DNA of 64,000 bases from Pyrocephalus nanus (lineage: Eukaryota > Chordata > Aves > Passeriformes > Tyrannidae), in NCBI GenBank assembly GCA_038380795.1, contig CM076267.1:19924001-19988000 (forward strand), given 5' to 3'. Position 1 is the first letter of the stretch. The number at the start of each line of letters is the position of its first letter. Below the pieces are notes generated by a model. The model saw only the letters and a list, made by a program, of their open reading frames with translations, was not told where the DNA came from and ran no database searches. The position numbers were made by a program, and so were the translations under genes. Positions 24,824 through 38,400 of the stretch are shown here, in pieces.

Positions 24824-26630
24824 ATTAGAGGCTTCCACTGGTAAGAGGCTGTTAGGGGCAGGAGGGGCTCTTTAGAGGTACTACTCTTGAGACATTTCCT
24901 TCACCTAAGGTTCTCTTCAGTTTGCATCAAAGCCATCTGACTTCAGGCAGAACAAACTTCGTTGTTTTCATGGGTATCCACAGTAGCAATGTGTATTTGC
25001 ACTTCACCACTTAATCTTTCCAAATACATACATTGTGAGCAGAAGTTTCCATAAACAGGAAAATCACATTTTCAGGGACTGAGTTACATCTTGTACAATG
25101 AATCAGTACTAACTTCAACTCCACAACACAACGAAGAAAAGCAGAGAGTAGTGCCGAGTTCACCGAGTTCCTCATATAAGCCACATCACATTTCACATTA
25201 TCTAAAACAATGGAAATTATTTGCCAGAGAGGTAATTTCTTCCAAGGATTTAAAGAACAAACTAAACCCACCTAATCTCAAACTAAGAAAAAGAGAGCAT
25301 TAGTTGATATAGTTGCAAACATCTAATACCTATTCATAACTAGAGCACAGATTTCCAAAAGACTGGATCAAAGGTGGATCCCCAGATCACATGAATGTGA
25401 GAAACATTAAACTGAGGAGACGTGAATTGGTCCAGAACAGAAATCACAGTCAGGATTGCACAATGTAGCTGACACTGTGGCCAAAAGTTTCCTCAAGGTC
25501 TTCTGGTTAGTGGTGCATTACAACTTCTCTCTTTCAACCTGGAATTCTATTAGTGCATCCTGGAACAAGAAGCAATGCGTGGGAACCACGTGCTTTTTTG
25601 GTAACTGCCACCGAACAAGTAGAGAGACAGTTATTAAAGACACTTGCAAACAACCCCCAGGTGTATTTCGCCTGCAGAAATGGGCCTGTGACAGAGTTTA
25701 ACAGTAATCATATAGAGATGAGAGAGTTTATTTACCTGGAAGGCAGAAGAAAGTGAAGAAATATTAAACAGCTTCCAGTTGTCCTCTCCACCCTTTGGTC
25801 AGTGCTGTCTGGTCCAGCCTGCAAGTCCCTGTGCCCCATTCTGATATAGTCACAAAGTAGGGGAAAGTATCCTTTACCCCAGCTATATCTCTAATTAGCC
25901 AAGATCTTGGTACTTGCCTTAATGCAAACAGATTTCTTTGGCACTTTGTCTCTGAGTTACAAAGGTCCTAACTTTTGCCCAATTCATTGGCCCTTCAGTG
26001 CCTTTTCTGCCCTGCAAGGAAGCAACAGAGGGAATTTGTACTCGAAAAGGAATGGGAGGTAAAGAGACATTTCCAAATGACTCCTCTGTTAAAAAATTTT
26101 TAGGGTACTAACAAGGAAAATAGGCTAGGCTGGAATAACTCTGAGTCCCCTTTACTATTCTCATTTATGCACCTTCCTATTAATAACATATCAGCTCTGT
26201 TCAGGACAAACACTTTCATAAGTGGGACTCTTAGGTACTAAAACTGTTAGGTTTCATTCCTCCAACAACCATGATGAAACACTTGAGAGATCACAAAAGC
26301 AGTCAGTCAAAGCACCTGAGGAAAGCTGAATAATAAGCTTTCATATCAATAGTATTAGAATTCCAGGCCAAATCCAGGGTAATAAGAATAAACAAATGAG
26401 AATGTGGTTTAGCAGTATAGGGATTGCAGGTGACAAATTCTCAGTTTTGATATGTATTCCAGAACATCAGTGATTAAACACTGTCCAAAACTGAAAATAT
26501 GTTCTAACTCTGAATTTTGTGAACAAGCCTCAATGCTCATTGGACAGGAGGACTAGACATCAATAGGCCTATGAAACACAATCTAAGAACGAAGTTACAC
26601 AGTGTATTGATTTGTATAGTATAAATGTAT

Positions 26631-26687
26631 TTATAATGTTAAATTAAATGGAAGAATTAAATTATAATGTTAAATTAAATGGAAGAA
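26631..26687. repeat. Tandem duplication, 31-bp period x2
   Basis: The 26-base block from TTATAATGTTAAATTAAATG through GAAGAA occurs at 26631-26656 and again, unchanged, at 26662-26687. Five bases separate the copies. Exact identity suggests a recent slippage event. Confidence 0.85.
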
Positions 26688-29600
26688 AATGATAGCTCAA
26701 AATAAGCCACACTTTGGCAATTCTTGCCTGATTGCTAAGGAACAATACTCAAAATATCCGCTTTGAAAATAGCACCTGATTCAGCCAACCTGCAAAACTA
26801 CTTTGACAAGAGGAGACCAAACTAATGAATGCATGAGGTCAAAAGGATTACAATAATTAAAAAAACCCAACCTCTCTCCTCCTTGGGGAACTTGTTCACA
26901 GGAATGAGATATAGGACAGTTCAGTGAGCACAAACTTAGCAAGCAGAGTGACTGGCTTGAGTAGTCCACCCTTCCCCCTTTATCCACTTTCCCTCGGAGC
27001 TGCAGCATTGCCATTCACACTCCCTTTTGTCCCCTCGGGAGAGCGCTGGCCGTGCCTGCTTCACAGCACAGTCCCACAGCCAAAGAGCTGCAAACGGCAC
27101 TGGGGGCACAACACCCTCGCACTGACTGTACTGCTCCTACCAACATCTCAACAGATTGCACCTTACTGCCCTGGGGGAACAGGATAGCACGCCTGGAGAA
27201 GTTAGATCCACCTGAGCTACTATGAGGAGAGTACATAATGTTATTTTTATAGTCACTTCACAGAATACAAAATTGTAAGGTCGAAGTTTGCCATCAAAAA
27301 GCAGCTTGATGTCATGACTTGCATTTTGCAAGATGGCTAACTGAATTCCTCCTTCCTCTATGCATTCCTCTTTGCATTTGGAAGTTCCAAAATTTAAGAT
27401 TTTTCCTGATTAGTGTGCTTCTAAAGACCCTCAGTAAAGGGTGCCTCCTGCAGTTTTACTGTTTTGAATACATGGTGATCAGCATCATGCAGGATGAGAT
27501 CTCAAATTAAAAGCAACATGAAAGTTACTTTTCTTGTAAGTAAAGTGACTTTAAGAAATTTCAGATATGCAACACTTGTCTAGTGCAGCTGCATAGTACT
27601 ATAAAATGAAGGGCATATTCAAGAAACTGGAACACATTCTTTACTAATTTTGCCTAAATTTTCACTGGAACAGTAGTTTGCAAGTTTGAAAAATATGTAG
27701 GAGAACAGCTAAGCAATATACTCATTGTAATTACTGGTGTCTTAAAAGGCTTTGGAGGGGTTGTTCATTGTTTGTTTTTTTTTCTTCTTTAGAATAAACA
27801 ATTGTGCTTAAGTGTCATTGTAAGCCAGAGCCACAAGCTATTAAGTAAATAGGAAATTACATACCATATCCCCTATATATTAACATTTATTTTGTTCCTT
27901 AAGAATGACTATTTAGTGCTTAGCCTTCTTGAAAAACTGGAGCTATGTCACTTTGTGTCAGGCACTTTAGGAGATACTAATGAAAGTGCCCCAGGTCCCC
28001 ATAATCCTCTGTGGCTGATTAGGTACAGTAGAAGAACTTGTTTCATTAATTTGAAGGCCATTAGCTTGAAACCTCATACTGACCTGAAAGTAATGTTTTA
28101 TTCATATTGTAGTGTTGTAGTCAAAACTCCAGAAATAATTAAAAGGACAAGCCTCAAATTTTAGACCTTTGATTTATGAAGCTGGATACGTGGTTAATTA
28201 TTGCATGATGGAAAAAGGGGAGTAGGGACTCAGCGGTCCTGATTTATTACTATTGCCATCTACTTGTGAAAAGCTGATGGGTGATCAAATAAATATGAGT
28301 ATGTCTTCAGTTCCCAAAGTGTTCAGATTATTTCCACAGGTCACAGTCGATAAACTTTCTTCTAGATTTTTTTTAAAAATTAGACATGAAGTTAAACGGA
28401 GGCTCCATTAGACTTTAGAGGCAAAAGTCCAAAGTTCAGTAGTTTCAGCTAAGATTCATCAGCAGTCAGTGAACAGCTACCCATAACCATTATTCAAATG
28501 AAACACAAGATGCCTGAATCTACTGCAGGAAGAATAGAAGGTGTTCTTCAATAAAAGATGACAAAAATTCATGCCTGACTTTACAAATTAGATTTCGAGT
28601 TGTCCTAGATACAAGCAGGAACTTATTGTAGTCAACAGTCATTTTTTTCAGTCAACCTTTCAGACAATCAGTCCCCTGAATTTTTATTAGCTGCTGTTGC
28701 TGAGTGGTCTTCAAGGTTTATTACCTTTCTGGCATAATGAAGTGATTGAATACGAAGAGGAAAGGCACAGATATATGAATGGTGAAGTTCTCATTTAAAA
28801 AGCTGCCATCATCCAACAGACAGAAAGTGATACTAAGAAATATCAAAGTAAAGATTACTGAATAGAAAGTGTGCCAATCCATGTTTACCTTTTCCAGCAG
28901 AAGTATCTCTCTATATCCAGCAATCAAAGAAACCTAGTGAAAATTCAAGACAAAGATTTACATCTTCTGTAATCAACAAAGGCATCCCACACCATCCTTG
29001 TAATATGATTTAGTCATATCAGTTTCTTTATGCACCTCATTGCCAGTAGGCACTGTTGATTCCATCTAGCTTGGGCTTTGACAAGTCTCATGAGTGTAGT
29101 AATACATTATATTTAGATGAGCTTTTTCATATTTTAAATCAATCCAGATAAGTGACCTTCAATAAAACTTACAGAACACATTCAAAACTACATGAAACTC
29201 TTCTCATGTTTTACTGTCACCCAACTTTTCCAAATATCATCCCACTACAACTGTTTCAAATATTGAAGCACTGTCTACAATCAGTAGAGATTCAAATTAT
29301 ATATAATATTAGTGCCAGCACTCTTCCTTTTCTGCACAAAAGTATTTTTGATGAAAGAGAACATTAAATCCAAATCTTACTCTTCCCTTTGTTTATTTCT
29401 GTTGCTATACCAGCACTTACCCTAGTATGGATCACATATTCTTCTACATGGCCAGTTGCTTTCCCTTCCTTGCTAGTATATTCTGATCTTCCTAATATTT
29501 ACGTGCAGGCATTAATCTGATTCTTTAATTATTAAGTTACAAGAGAGAGCAAAGAGGAATGCAAACAAAACTAATGTAATAAATATAAGCAGTAGTTCTT

Positions 29601-32382
29601 ACTACTCTTCTTACAGCAAAACAATTACTTCTTATGAAAGCTGACATAGTGATCAAGACGCAGTATGAGATGCAAGGTCAGATTTACAGCTGTGAAGCTG
29701 CTGGTTTGAACTGACTTATAAGTATAAAAAACCCCACACAAACTGAATATGGTTTAGGGTCAGCAGAGCAGACCTTACTCGGGCACACAACTAGAGTGCA
29801 TACCAGGAAGAGATGAAGGTAGAACAGTACACCCTCTATATTTTCCTAGTTCACAGTGATCCCAAGAAAACTATGCATGAGATAGAGCAGTTCATTGACT
29901 ACTTACTATGCTTGTGATGTTTAAATCCCCATAAACCAGGATTAGGAAAGGACAAAAGGTACTTTAAAGCCACCTGTCATCATCTCACGCTCATCCCGAG
30001 TTAAACACAGTGAAAGACCAGGGATTTGTGGGCAGTTTTCCATTTTAGCTTGACCCTTAGGTTTTAACAGTATAAGGTTACATTAGAAGAAAGCTATGCA
30101 AAATATCATTCTCTCTGGGTTTCAGTTAAGGGCCAGAATGCAAGAATGCAGGATTTTCCATAGTCTAGAATACCAAAGAGAATCATTATTATTTTTGAGA
30201 TTACAAAACCTGTCACAACTGACCGGTTTCCACAGGGACACAATTGCACTTTATGCCCTCAATCATATGCTGCAGGATATGCCTTTTTTTTTCCATAGCA
30301 AAAGGTAGTTTCTCATGGGTCACATTCCCCAAATCAGGCTAAAGAATCTATCATCCCTGCTTATGTTTCACTGTTTCTAAATATAGAGGACATAAGGATA
30401 TTTCAAGTAATATTTTTCATTAAAACTTACTATCTAGGAGCCTAATCATATTTTTACACTGTTCCATCCAATTAATTCTTCATTCTACTTGAACCTTTGG
30501 GTGCCACTATCAAATGAGCATGTAAAGCTACTCTCATAATTTTTTTATTACTGAAGTCTGAAGAATAACTGCACTGGAACCCAGTATTTCCATTATTTTT
30601 ATGCAGTCTAGATATAATTTAAACTTTGTTTATGTGTGGACATGCAAACTCTAAAGACAAAATTTAAATGTTCCTGATGTGGAACACACAGTAATATATG
30701 AACTGAGGCTTGCATCTACTTACGCAGATTTATGTTAAAACCATTCTGCTGTCATAGCAATTGCTAGCTAGCTAAGTTCCATCTATTGCTTTCAAAATTT
30801 CAAAAGCCAGTACTACATTTTAAAGAATTACTAGTGGTGTCTAAAAACCAGATAAGCATTTGCAGGGAGGAAAATCCAGTCCACACACTAAGATTTAATT
30901 CTAGTATCAAATCACTAATAGAAAACTAGGCTCCAAGATATAAGGTAATTGGTACGATTTCCAGGGACTATGGGAGTCAGAGACCCTTTTCCCCTTCCTT
31001 CCTCTTGCTACCTTTCTTCCTTGGCATTTCCCTGCCCCGCTCCTGAGCAGGGCTCAGCTGTAAGCAGACTTTACTATGAGCATTATGGCTACAAACAATC
31101 CAGGAACATGCCCATATTTCATGCAGTTTAATTGAAAATAGCTTTGTTGGGTTCGATTAATTTTGTATTTGTGAAGAACAAGAGTAGGCAAATATGATGT
31201 TGACTCAGCATACAAGTTCAATTATACCAGCTAATTCTACAGAAAAGAGCATAGAACTAATCCAGTGTTATTGTAGATTATTAGGGGAGAGACATAAGGA
31301 AGAAAAAATGTGGGTGCATCTTCCAGTGCCTCCACCACAGTCCACTCTCCCAGATGTGCTCAGTCTGAACATACTACATATCGCACAGAGACTCTCATGT
31401 CAGATTCCCAAAGAGCAGCTTTGCCCGTGATTTACACACAGACAGGAATAATGCATTGTTAGATTTGTGATACATTGCTGGCATACATGCCTGCAGAAGC
31501 ACCAAATCAGTTGACAGTAGGTATTGAGCTTTCTGTATAAAAGAATTCAATATTTTGGGGGATTTTATCACAAGCTATTGCTCTTGTAGCATCCACGTAA
31601 CTCATAGCTCATTTTAGAATCCTGTCACAGAAGGGATAAGCCAAAAATAAACACAAATACCCATAAACAACTTGAATACGCTAAACATTGGTTTATCAGC
31701 TTTGCCCTACAAGATAATAAAATATTCTGGGGAACATTATAGTTTACATTTTTGTACTACTTAAGTTCACAGCTTTAAAAAAAAACAGTCTGCTGAATTC
31801 AGTTTTGGTTTATTTAAACTATCTGGAAGAATCCTCTCAGATTTTGGTTTGCAGCTCTTTTAATATTTGGTTTACACAATTTTCCACAGAGAATAAATGA
31901 CAAAAAGGAGTAAACAGAATTTTTTCTATCAACTCAAATGCAACATCAAAAAAAGTGCTCAGTTTCACACATACATTTGCAGAAATGAGCCCTATTCCCC
32001 TTGAATTTGCATCGGTGTGGTGATGTGTTAGAATTACTCAAATTCTGCAGCTAGAGTCTGTTCCTTTTCTCAGCAAATTTCTTCAGGTGAAAAAGTGGGA
32101 GATGGTTGGTAGGAAGCCTGGTTCTTTTAATCTTATCTAAGCACTCCTGAAAGGAATTGCAGCTGAAGATAAGGGATGTCAAGTCACATGATTTTTCTGC
32201 CTTAGAGCTTTTACTGTGTATGAGGAATGATCCCATTTCTATAACACCAATTTTTTTAACCTACTGCAATTCCAGCATCTTTACAAGAGATGTTCCTGAT
32301 AGGCATATATATGAAAAGGACCAGGCATAGTCATAACATTTAACTGTGACAGTAAAATTAGGGCTACTATCTACTGCCACTG

Positions 32383-32419
32383 CAAGCCAAGTGAAAAAAA
32401 AAAAAAAATACAAGCCAAG
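32383..32419. repeat. A-tract flanked by 9-bp direct repeats
   Basis: CAAGCCAAG occurs at 32383-32391 and at 32411-32419. Between them is a short spacer that is almost all A. The layout resembles a target-site duplication around a poly(A) tail without a retroposed body, but simple duplication is equally possible. Confidence 0.5.
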
Positions 32420-35400
32420 CTTTGCCTTTGAAGTGATCTTTACTTGAGCTGCCCCTGGCTAAAAGAGTTTAAGGGGAGGGGAAGAAATTTTTCCTCATCT
32501 CTGAGGTGATATTTAACAGACCTAGGAAACAGATATCAACTCTGATGGTCTATTCAGGAGGGTCTGTGGCACAACTGACTTCTAAAAGCAAATAAAATAG
32601 TAATGCATTCAGTACACTTAACATCTCATTCTTTGAAAAAGGACTTCTTCATTCTTGACTTTATCTTCCTCTTGATAGTAACCATTACCAACAGGGCTGA
32701 GATGGACCAAATACTTGACACAGTGAAGACTGCAGCAAAGAAACACACAATACTCAAAGAATCCTGCATCAAAATCCTTGTAAACTCTGCAAATTCCTTC
32801 TGCTTATATTAACTAACTCTGAACTATGCCACAGCATGCTTAATAATATACAAGAATCAGAACCAGCAGCAAGCATTTACATTTCAGGAAATCTCCCCTT
32901 TTTTTGGTCAAATTATTTTAAAATCCTTCCACTAGAATTTCATCTATTTAGAGTAGGGTAAGAAGTTGAACTCCAGACCAGAATTCTCAAGAGGTTCTCA
33001 AGCCAAAAAGGCTAAAAGGTCTAAGGTCCTCTGTTTTGCACCACACTACAAGTAACAGGCAGATTGGTTGTGTAAGTGGCTGCTGCTTTGCCTAGGTCAG
33101 GCTTCATGAGCATGCAGAAAAAAAAGTACTGCTGTTTTCTCCAACCAAACCTTAGTGCATCATCCATCATCTCCCAGTTCCCAGTTACAGTTTAGAACTG
33201 TCATCCCAGAACTCAGCAACCTCTACAGGCATTTGGTAGTTGTCATTATATAACTCATGGAAGCGAGTTTTGAACCATATTTGGAGTAGTTCTGTCACAC
33301 AGTGTTCCCAGCACATCTACAAACCAGTGTGAAGCAATTAGAGATGCTCCACAAAAGAAAAGCCACTAATCTGTAAAATACATATCTTCAGTTGACATGT
33401 CCACTTAAAAAACTGCCCAGTTAGAACATAGAAGGCACGATGAAGATGCTTCAGGATCCTGCTCACAGATGGTATGTACTTCAATGTTCTAATATTCAGC
33501 TAGCATGCATTTGAGGTTACCTCAGTTCAACATTCAATCTCAAGAATATAAGAAATTCGGCACTAAGAAGTTTTTTAACCAAAAGTAAAATTCTTTCCCC
33601 GTTATGTCAGCTTTGTCAGCACTACCACCTCACTCTTCAAAAGCAGATTCATTAGGGGGAAAAAATTCCTAAAAATACAAGCAATAAATGTAGGTAATCA
33701 GAAGAAGTGGAGGAAGGAGCAGACTGTTAGGGTACTTTCTGATCTCAAAAAAGACAGAAAAGATGAGCTTGTAATTTGCTCACTTTGAAAAGCTTCTTAA
33801 ATGAATTTTGTTTAACTAGTATATTACATCCTTACACATTTCCTTGAATTTGTTTACTGCTTTCTGAAAGTCTTCATACTCTGAGATGATCCAAAACTGA
33901 ATTAATTTTAACAATGAAAGCACTACAAAATATTTTGAATCAGTATTTTCATTTTAGCTGAATCACTAATAGTCTGAGCCCATTCACAAACAGCTTGGTA
34001 AAACTGATTTACTACTGTTTGATGTTCTCTAGTAATTTTTTTATTTCCATGTCTGTCAGATTATGATATGGGTAACATAAGGAAATGTAATATAGCCTTA
34101 GACATTTATTGTGTGTGCAGTATCCAAAGCTCAGTTAAAGTCTCTTTGTGAAGAGAGTGTAGAAATGCCATCATTAAAAAAACTTTTTATTTTCTTCAGT
34201 GAAGAGCAACTGAACCTTTTTGAGTAGTTTTCAGAAAAGAAGGCTGAAGGCCTGTCACATGACAATAACTCTAAAAAAGACTAAGTTCTTATATAAAGGA
34301 AAAGTTCAGCAATATACTAAGCAGGCTAGGTTAACTAACAAACTCTGTATCTCAGTCATTCCAACAGCAAGGCTATTCACACAAGAAATCTTACTTGAGC
34401 TCCCTTTTTCTCTACTTCAGGGACACCTCCAGTAGCCCACACTTTGTTACAAGCCAGGAAGGAGGATAAATCAGCTATTCCCATCTTCATATTTCTGATC
34501 CACAAGTAATGTGCAATGCCCGAACAGACCACTCAACAGAAAAAGAAAGCTATAAACACATCAGATTTTATGTTTTGGTCTCTTTTTGAACCAAAGTGGC
34601 TATAGTGATAGCACTGTTCCTCCTACAGGACTTCAGTTTCCTGTTAGCCATAGTACTGACATCAGTCATGTCTCAGCAAACCTCTGCGGTCAGCAATGCC
34701 CATGCAGCATTCATACTTGAGTCAAGGCTGACACCTTGTGGCCATATCTTGTAACAGATTATTTGGGGGGGAATGCCAATCTTATTTTTTAAAGACTGAG
34801 ATTCCACTCCAGACCTTCTCTTCTGAAAAACCCATGAAAAGCCTCAGTGGCTCAATAGCATGCATAAGACAAAAGTAATTCAGCTGAAAACTCACACTAT
34901 ATATAAACTTACTTATTGTCTTAAGAGCCCCTAATAAGTCAGATGTTCTGTAGCACAATGCACAAGCATTTAACAAGTTTAGAATACTGTAAGCTTTAAA
35001 AAATTTAGAGAATCTAGTCCCACCTCTGTAATCATTTTGGTGAATAGATTATAATACCAGAAGGAGAGGAGAAAGATGTTTTGATATTAAAACACTATGC
35101 TAGGTTAACTACCTCAGAAATGGACGTCTGTATTTCCACATAATCCTTTTTATGAGGATTACAGACTGTAAATATGGCATTAGATTCAAGAACTAGTGAT
35201 TATGTAGTAACTGCAGTATTAATACACAGGTTCTAGACATTGAATTTCAATCTAACACCAAGAGAAGTAAGTTTTTTGGGGAAGTAGTCTAATGCATATT
35301 ATAAGCAGTTTAAAAATCCATAGGTCAAAAGATGAAAATTCTAATGTTTATGCAAGTTTAGAGTTATACTGACAACAATGCTTGTAGTGTAAATATCTTT

Positions 35401-38400
35401 TTATAAAGCTATAAATAATCACCTCTCCGAAAGACAAAACTTATTCCCAATACAAAAAGGATTATGACTTTAGAATTACATGGAACATGATTTTTTCCAC
35501 CAAACTTCTGTCATTTGCAAAATGCTGTGTGCTACATACAGCAACATGCTTTAACTTGCTAATTATATTTCCAGCAGAGTAATTCCTCCTACAGTTCTCA
35601 GACAATATCTTCTCAAAATGTGCTAGGTTCTTTACTGCAACTTCCTCAAAATATATGAGCTTCCACTCCTGAAAAATGTAATTACTGTATTTAAAGAGGA
35701 ATAGTGTGAAAGAGTTTTGTATTGCTAATTACAATTATCATCATGAAAATCAGGCAAGTGGAAGTAAATTGTTATGCAAAGTAAACTGTACAGTAAGAAG
35801 TAACTTCAAGCAAATTCAGAATAAAATGTACTTGTCAAAGTAGGTTTTCATTGGTACTAATGTAGCAAATCAAAAAGTTTTTTTTTAGTTTTAATTTTCA
35901 GAGTATTTGTGATCCAGTTAAATGTATAATACCATCAAGTGTTAAATCAGATATTTGGTATGTTAAAACTGTAGCTGTACTATTTTTTGTATGCTTTCAT
36001 TCCCTTGTTAATCTGAATGCTACGAATACTTTTGAAAATAACTGTTACTTGTATATGGAGGTGTTTACATACTTAGGCTGTAAGGTGGAAAATACCTCCT
36101 AGAAAGGGAAACTAAAAATGAAAGGAGAACTATTAGAATAAAAGCAGAAGTAAGCAAATATCTTAAAAACAATCCAAGAGCTCTGATATTGTTTGCTATT
36201 GTGTGCATATTATGAGTATTTACTGACCACTAAAATGCTTAGAGTGAGGTTTTGGCTGTATTGTCTAGAGTTAAAATAGGAAAGTACTGAAGACAGCCTG
36301 CTCTCTTTTATGTTTTGTTTTTCTCTTGTTGCATCTCCTGAAAAATGTTGCAGAAGAGCAGTATGAAAAAACAGAGAAATGGAGAGCCATGTTCACACCA
36401 GCTGGGAAAAAAGAGACAAGTTTATACTCCAAAATTCAAGAATCTTTCAAATCTGTTGGGAGCTACACAAAGACTTCTTTGCCATCAAAGCCCTTGCTAC
36501 AGCATTTTCTGTGACAGTGACTTTAGACGAAAACACAATAAACCCGATCTGCCTTGATCAGCTCTTTCATACTACATGCTCAAGGTTTGTACCAAAAAGC
36601 AAAGACAAAATTCTTCGCTGGAATCAATAGTTCCACACCTACTGTCACATACCCCAGGATTTCATCATAGGTTTTTATAAGGTTGTGCCATTAAGGGATA
36701 ATTTGTCATATAGAACCATCAGGATTTTTGGAAGAACATATGTCCATATTAAAAAAAAATTTAAACTGTAGCCTCAACAGTTGACAAACAGAAGTCACCT
36801 TGTCAGAACTTACCATACTTAGTGAACTATCCAGTCTGAATCCTGTCAAACTCACTAGAACATATTTTGCAATCAAAAGGTGAAATACAGGTTTTATTTT
36901 ATTTTATCCTTTTTCAGATACAATCTTGAGTGAATTCAAGTTTTGATGGTTTAAAATTTTCTTGTTCAATTACTCTGAGTATTTGAACTTTTGAACTATT
37001 TTTTCTAAAATTCACATATGTGATACAACTTACATGTGAACCACATTCTTTATAACATTGCTCATTAATATCAGGATTCAAAATATTGTAAATGGTGTGC
37101 TTTCATTATTTTATGAGTTTGAGTCAGGTAGGCTTTTGTGTCTTCTGGGCACTTTGGTCATGTACTGACATGAATGGTATAATGAAATAAATACTCTTGA
37201 AATACCATTACACCACGATGCAGTCAGGTTAAATGGTCAAGACTATCTTGAGGCCATGAAACACTAGAAGAAGATTGCCTGAAATGTGCATATTTTTAAC
37301 AGTTCACAGCAGACTTGATATGTGAATTATTCACATTGAGGTGACAAAAAAAAGCAAATACATTTCAGGAGCACCATGTCAAGCTATTTGGTACCAAAAA
37401 ATTACCATCAAAGCAGAGGAAGATCAAAGGCATGGTCTGTCTGAGTAATGTTGTTCCCACAAACCAGCCTCCTTGGTGGTTCTGTATTGCTTTAGCATAC
37501 AGAAATATTCAGATGGTATTTTGCCAGCTATGCAAAATGTGATTACTCCATCTCCAGTGCTGTTGCAGGCTTGTTGGACAGCTGAAGGACTAATCAGGGC
37601 TCTCTCACATTCTAGTGACATGATATCATGCTAGAAGACACTAGTTAATCCATCTTAAGAGAAATTACTCAAGGCTTCTCAATAATATACTGAATTTTGC
37701 TAAGCAGTCGATGAAGTGGTCACAGTTGAGCCAGACAAGGCTGTAAGAGAGATACCCATACACAGAGGGGAAGGACAGACAAAGAAGAGAGCACCAGGAA
37801 AGAGGTTTGGAACAGTCAGGCTTGCTGCTACTTCTGCCCCTTGGGAAGTGATAGGGAGGGCTGTTGCTGACACAAGAGGTCATGCTACACCACAGCAACT
37901 GGCATCTAAGCCCCACTTCTTCATTCAGTCCCTTCAAAGTGACCTTGTAACCTCATGTAGCTCTGAAGCTGTCACCACCTATGTAATGGTAATGGCACTG
38001 ACAAAATGTAAATACCGCTTCTGTTTCTTCTTAGTAGTGCTTAAACACACTCGCTTGCAAAGAGATCTTGCAGATCTTTCTTGTGATACCTCTCCTCATG
38101 ATTCTAAAATGATAGGCAATTCCCTTTGATTGAGTATAGCCTATTTACATGTGGTTTTAAACAGCCTTCATATACTCCTTTATTCTCTGAAAAGAACACT
38201 AGACCTGATTTCTCAGATTGAAATACTGAGATCAGACAGCTGAGAACTCTTGGATTTCAAACAGTGATGGAAAAAATCCAAAGATCTGAATATGCAGCAA
38301 TATCTGTGACCTCAGCTTCAGTTGGGGCAATTGTAACATAGCCTTTATATTCACTTCAGTCTTTGATTCCTGCAAAGATTACCAGTCTTAATGCCAACTA

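Noticed and set aside
28193..28205. HNF1-like motif GTTAATTATTGCA, of interest because HNF1 acts in LRP2-expressing kidney cells
   Set aside because: A single imperfect match about 7 kb upstream in AT-rich DNA is expected by chance. No supporting evidence.
36326..36630. Three overlapping plus-strand frames all open over 60-80 codons, possible processed pseudogene
   Set aside because: None of the three peptides resembles a known family. No poly(A) tail or target duplication was seen.
37716..38129. 137-codon open frame, plus strand, in the spacer
   Set aside because: No domain and no splice partner, and the opposite strand is also open over much of it. Not enough to call a gene.
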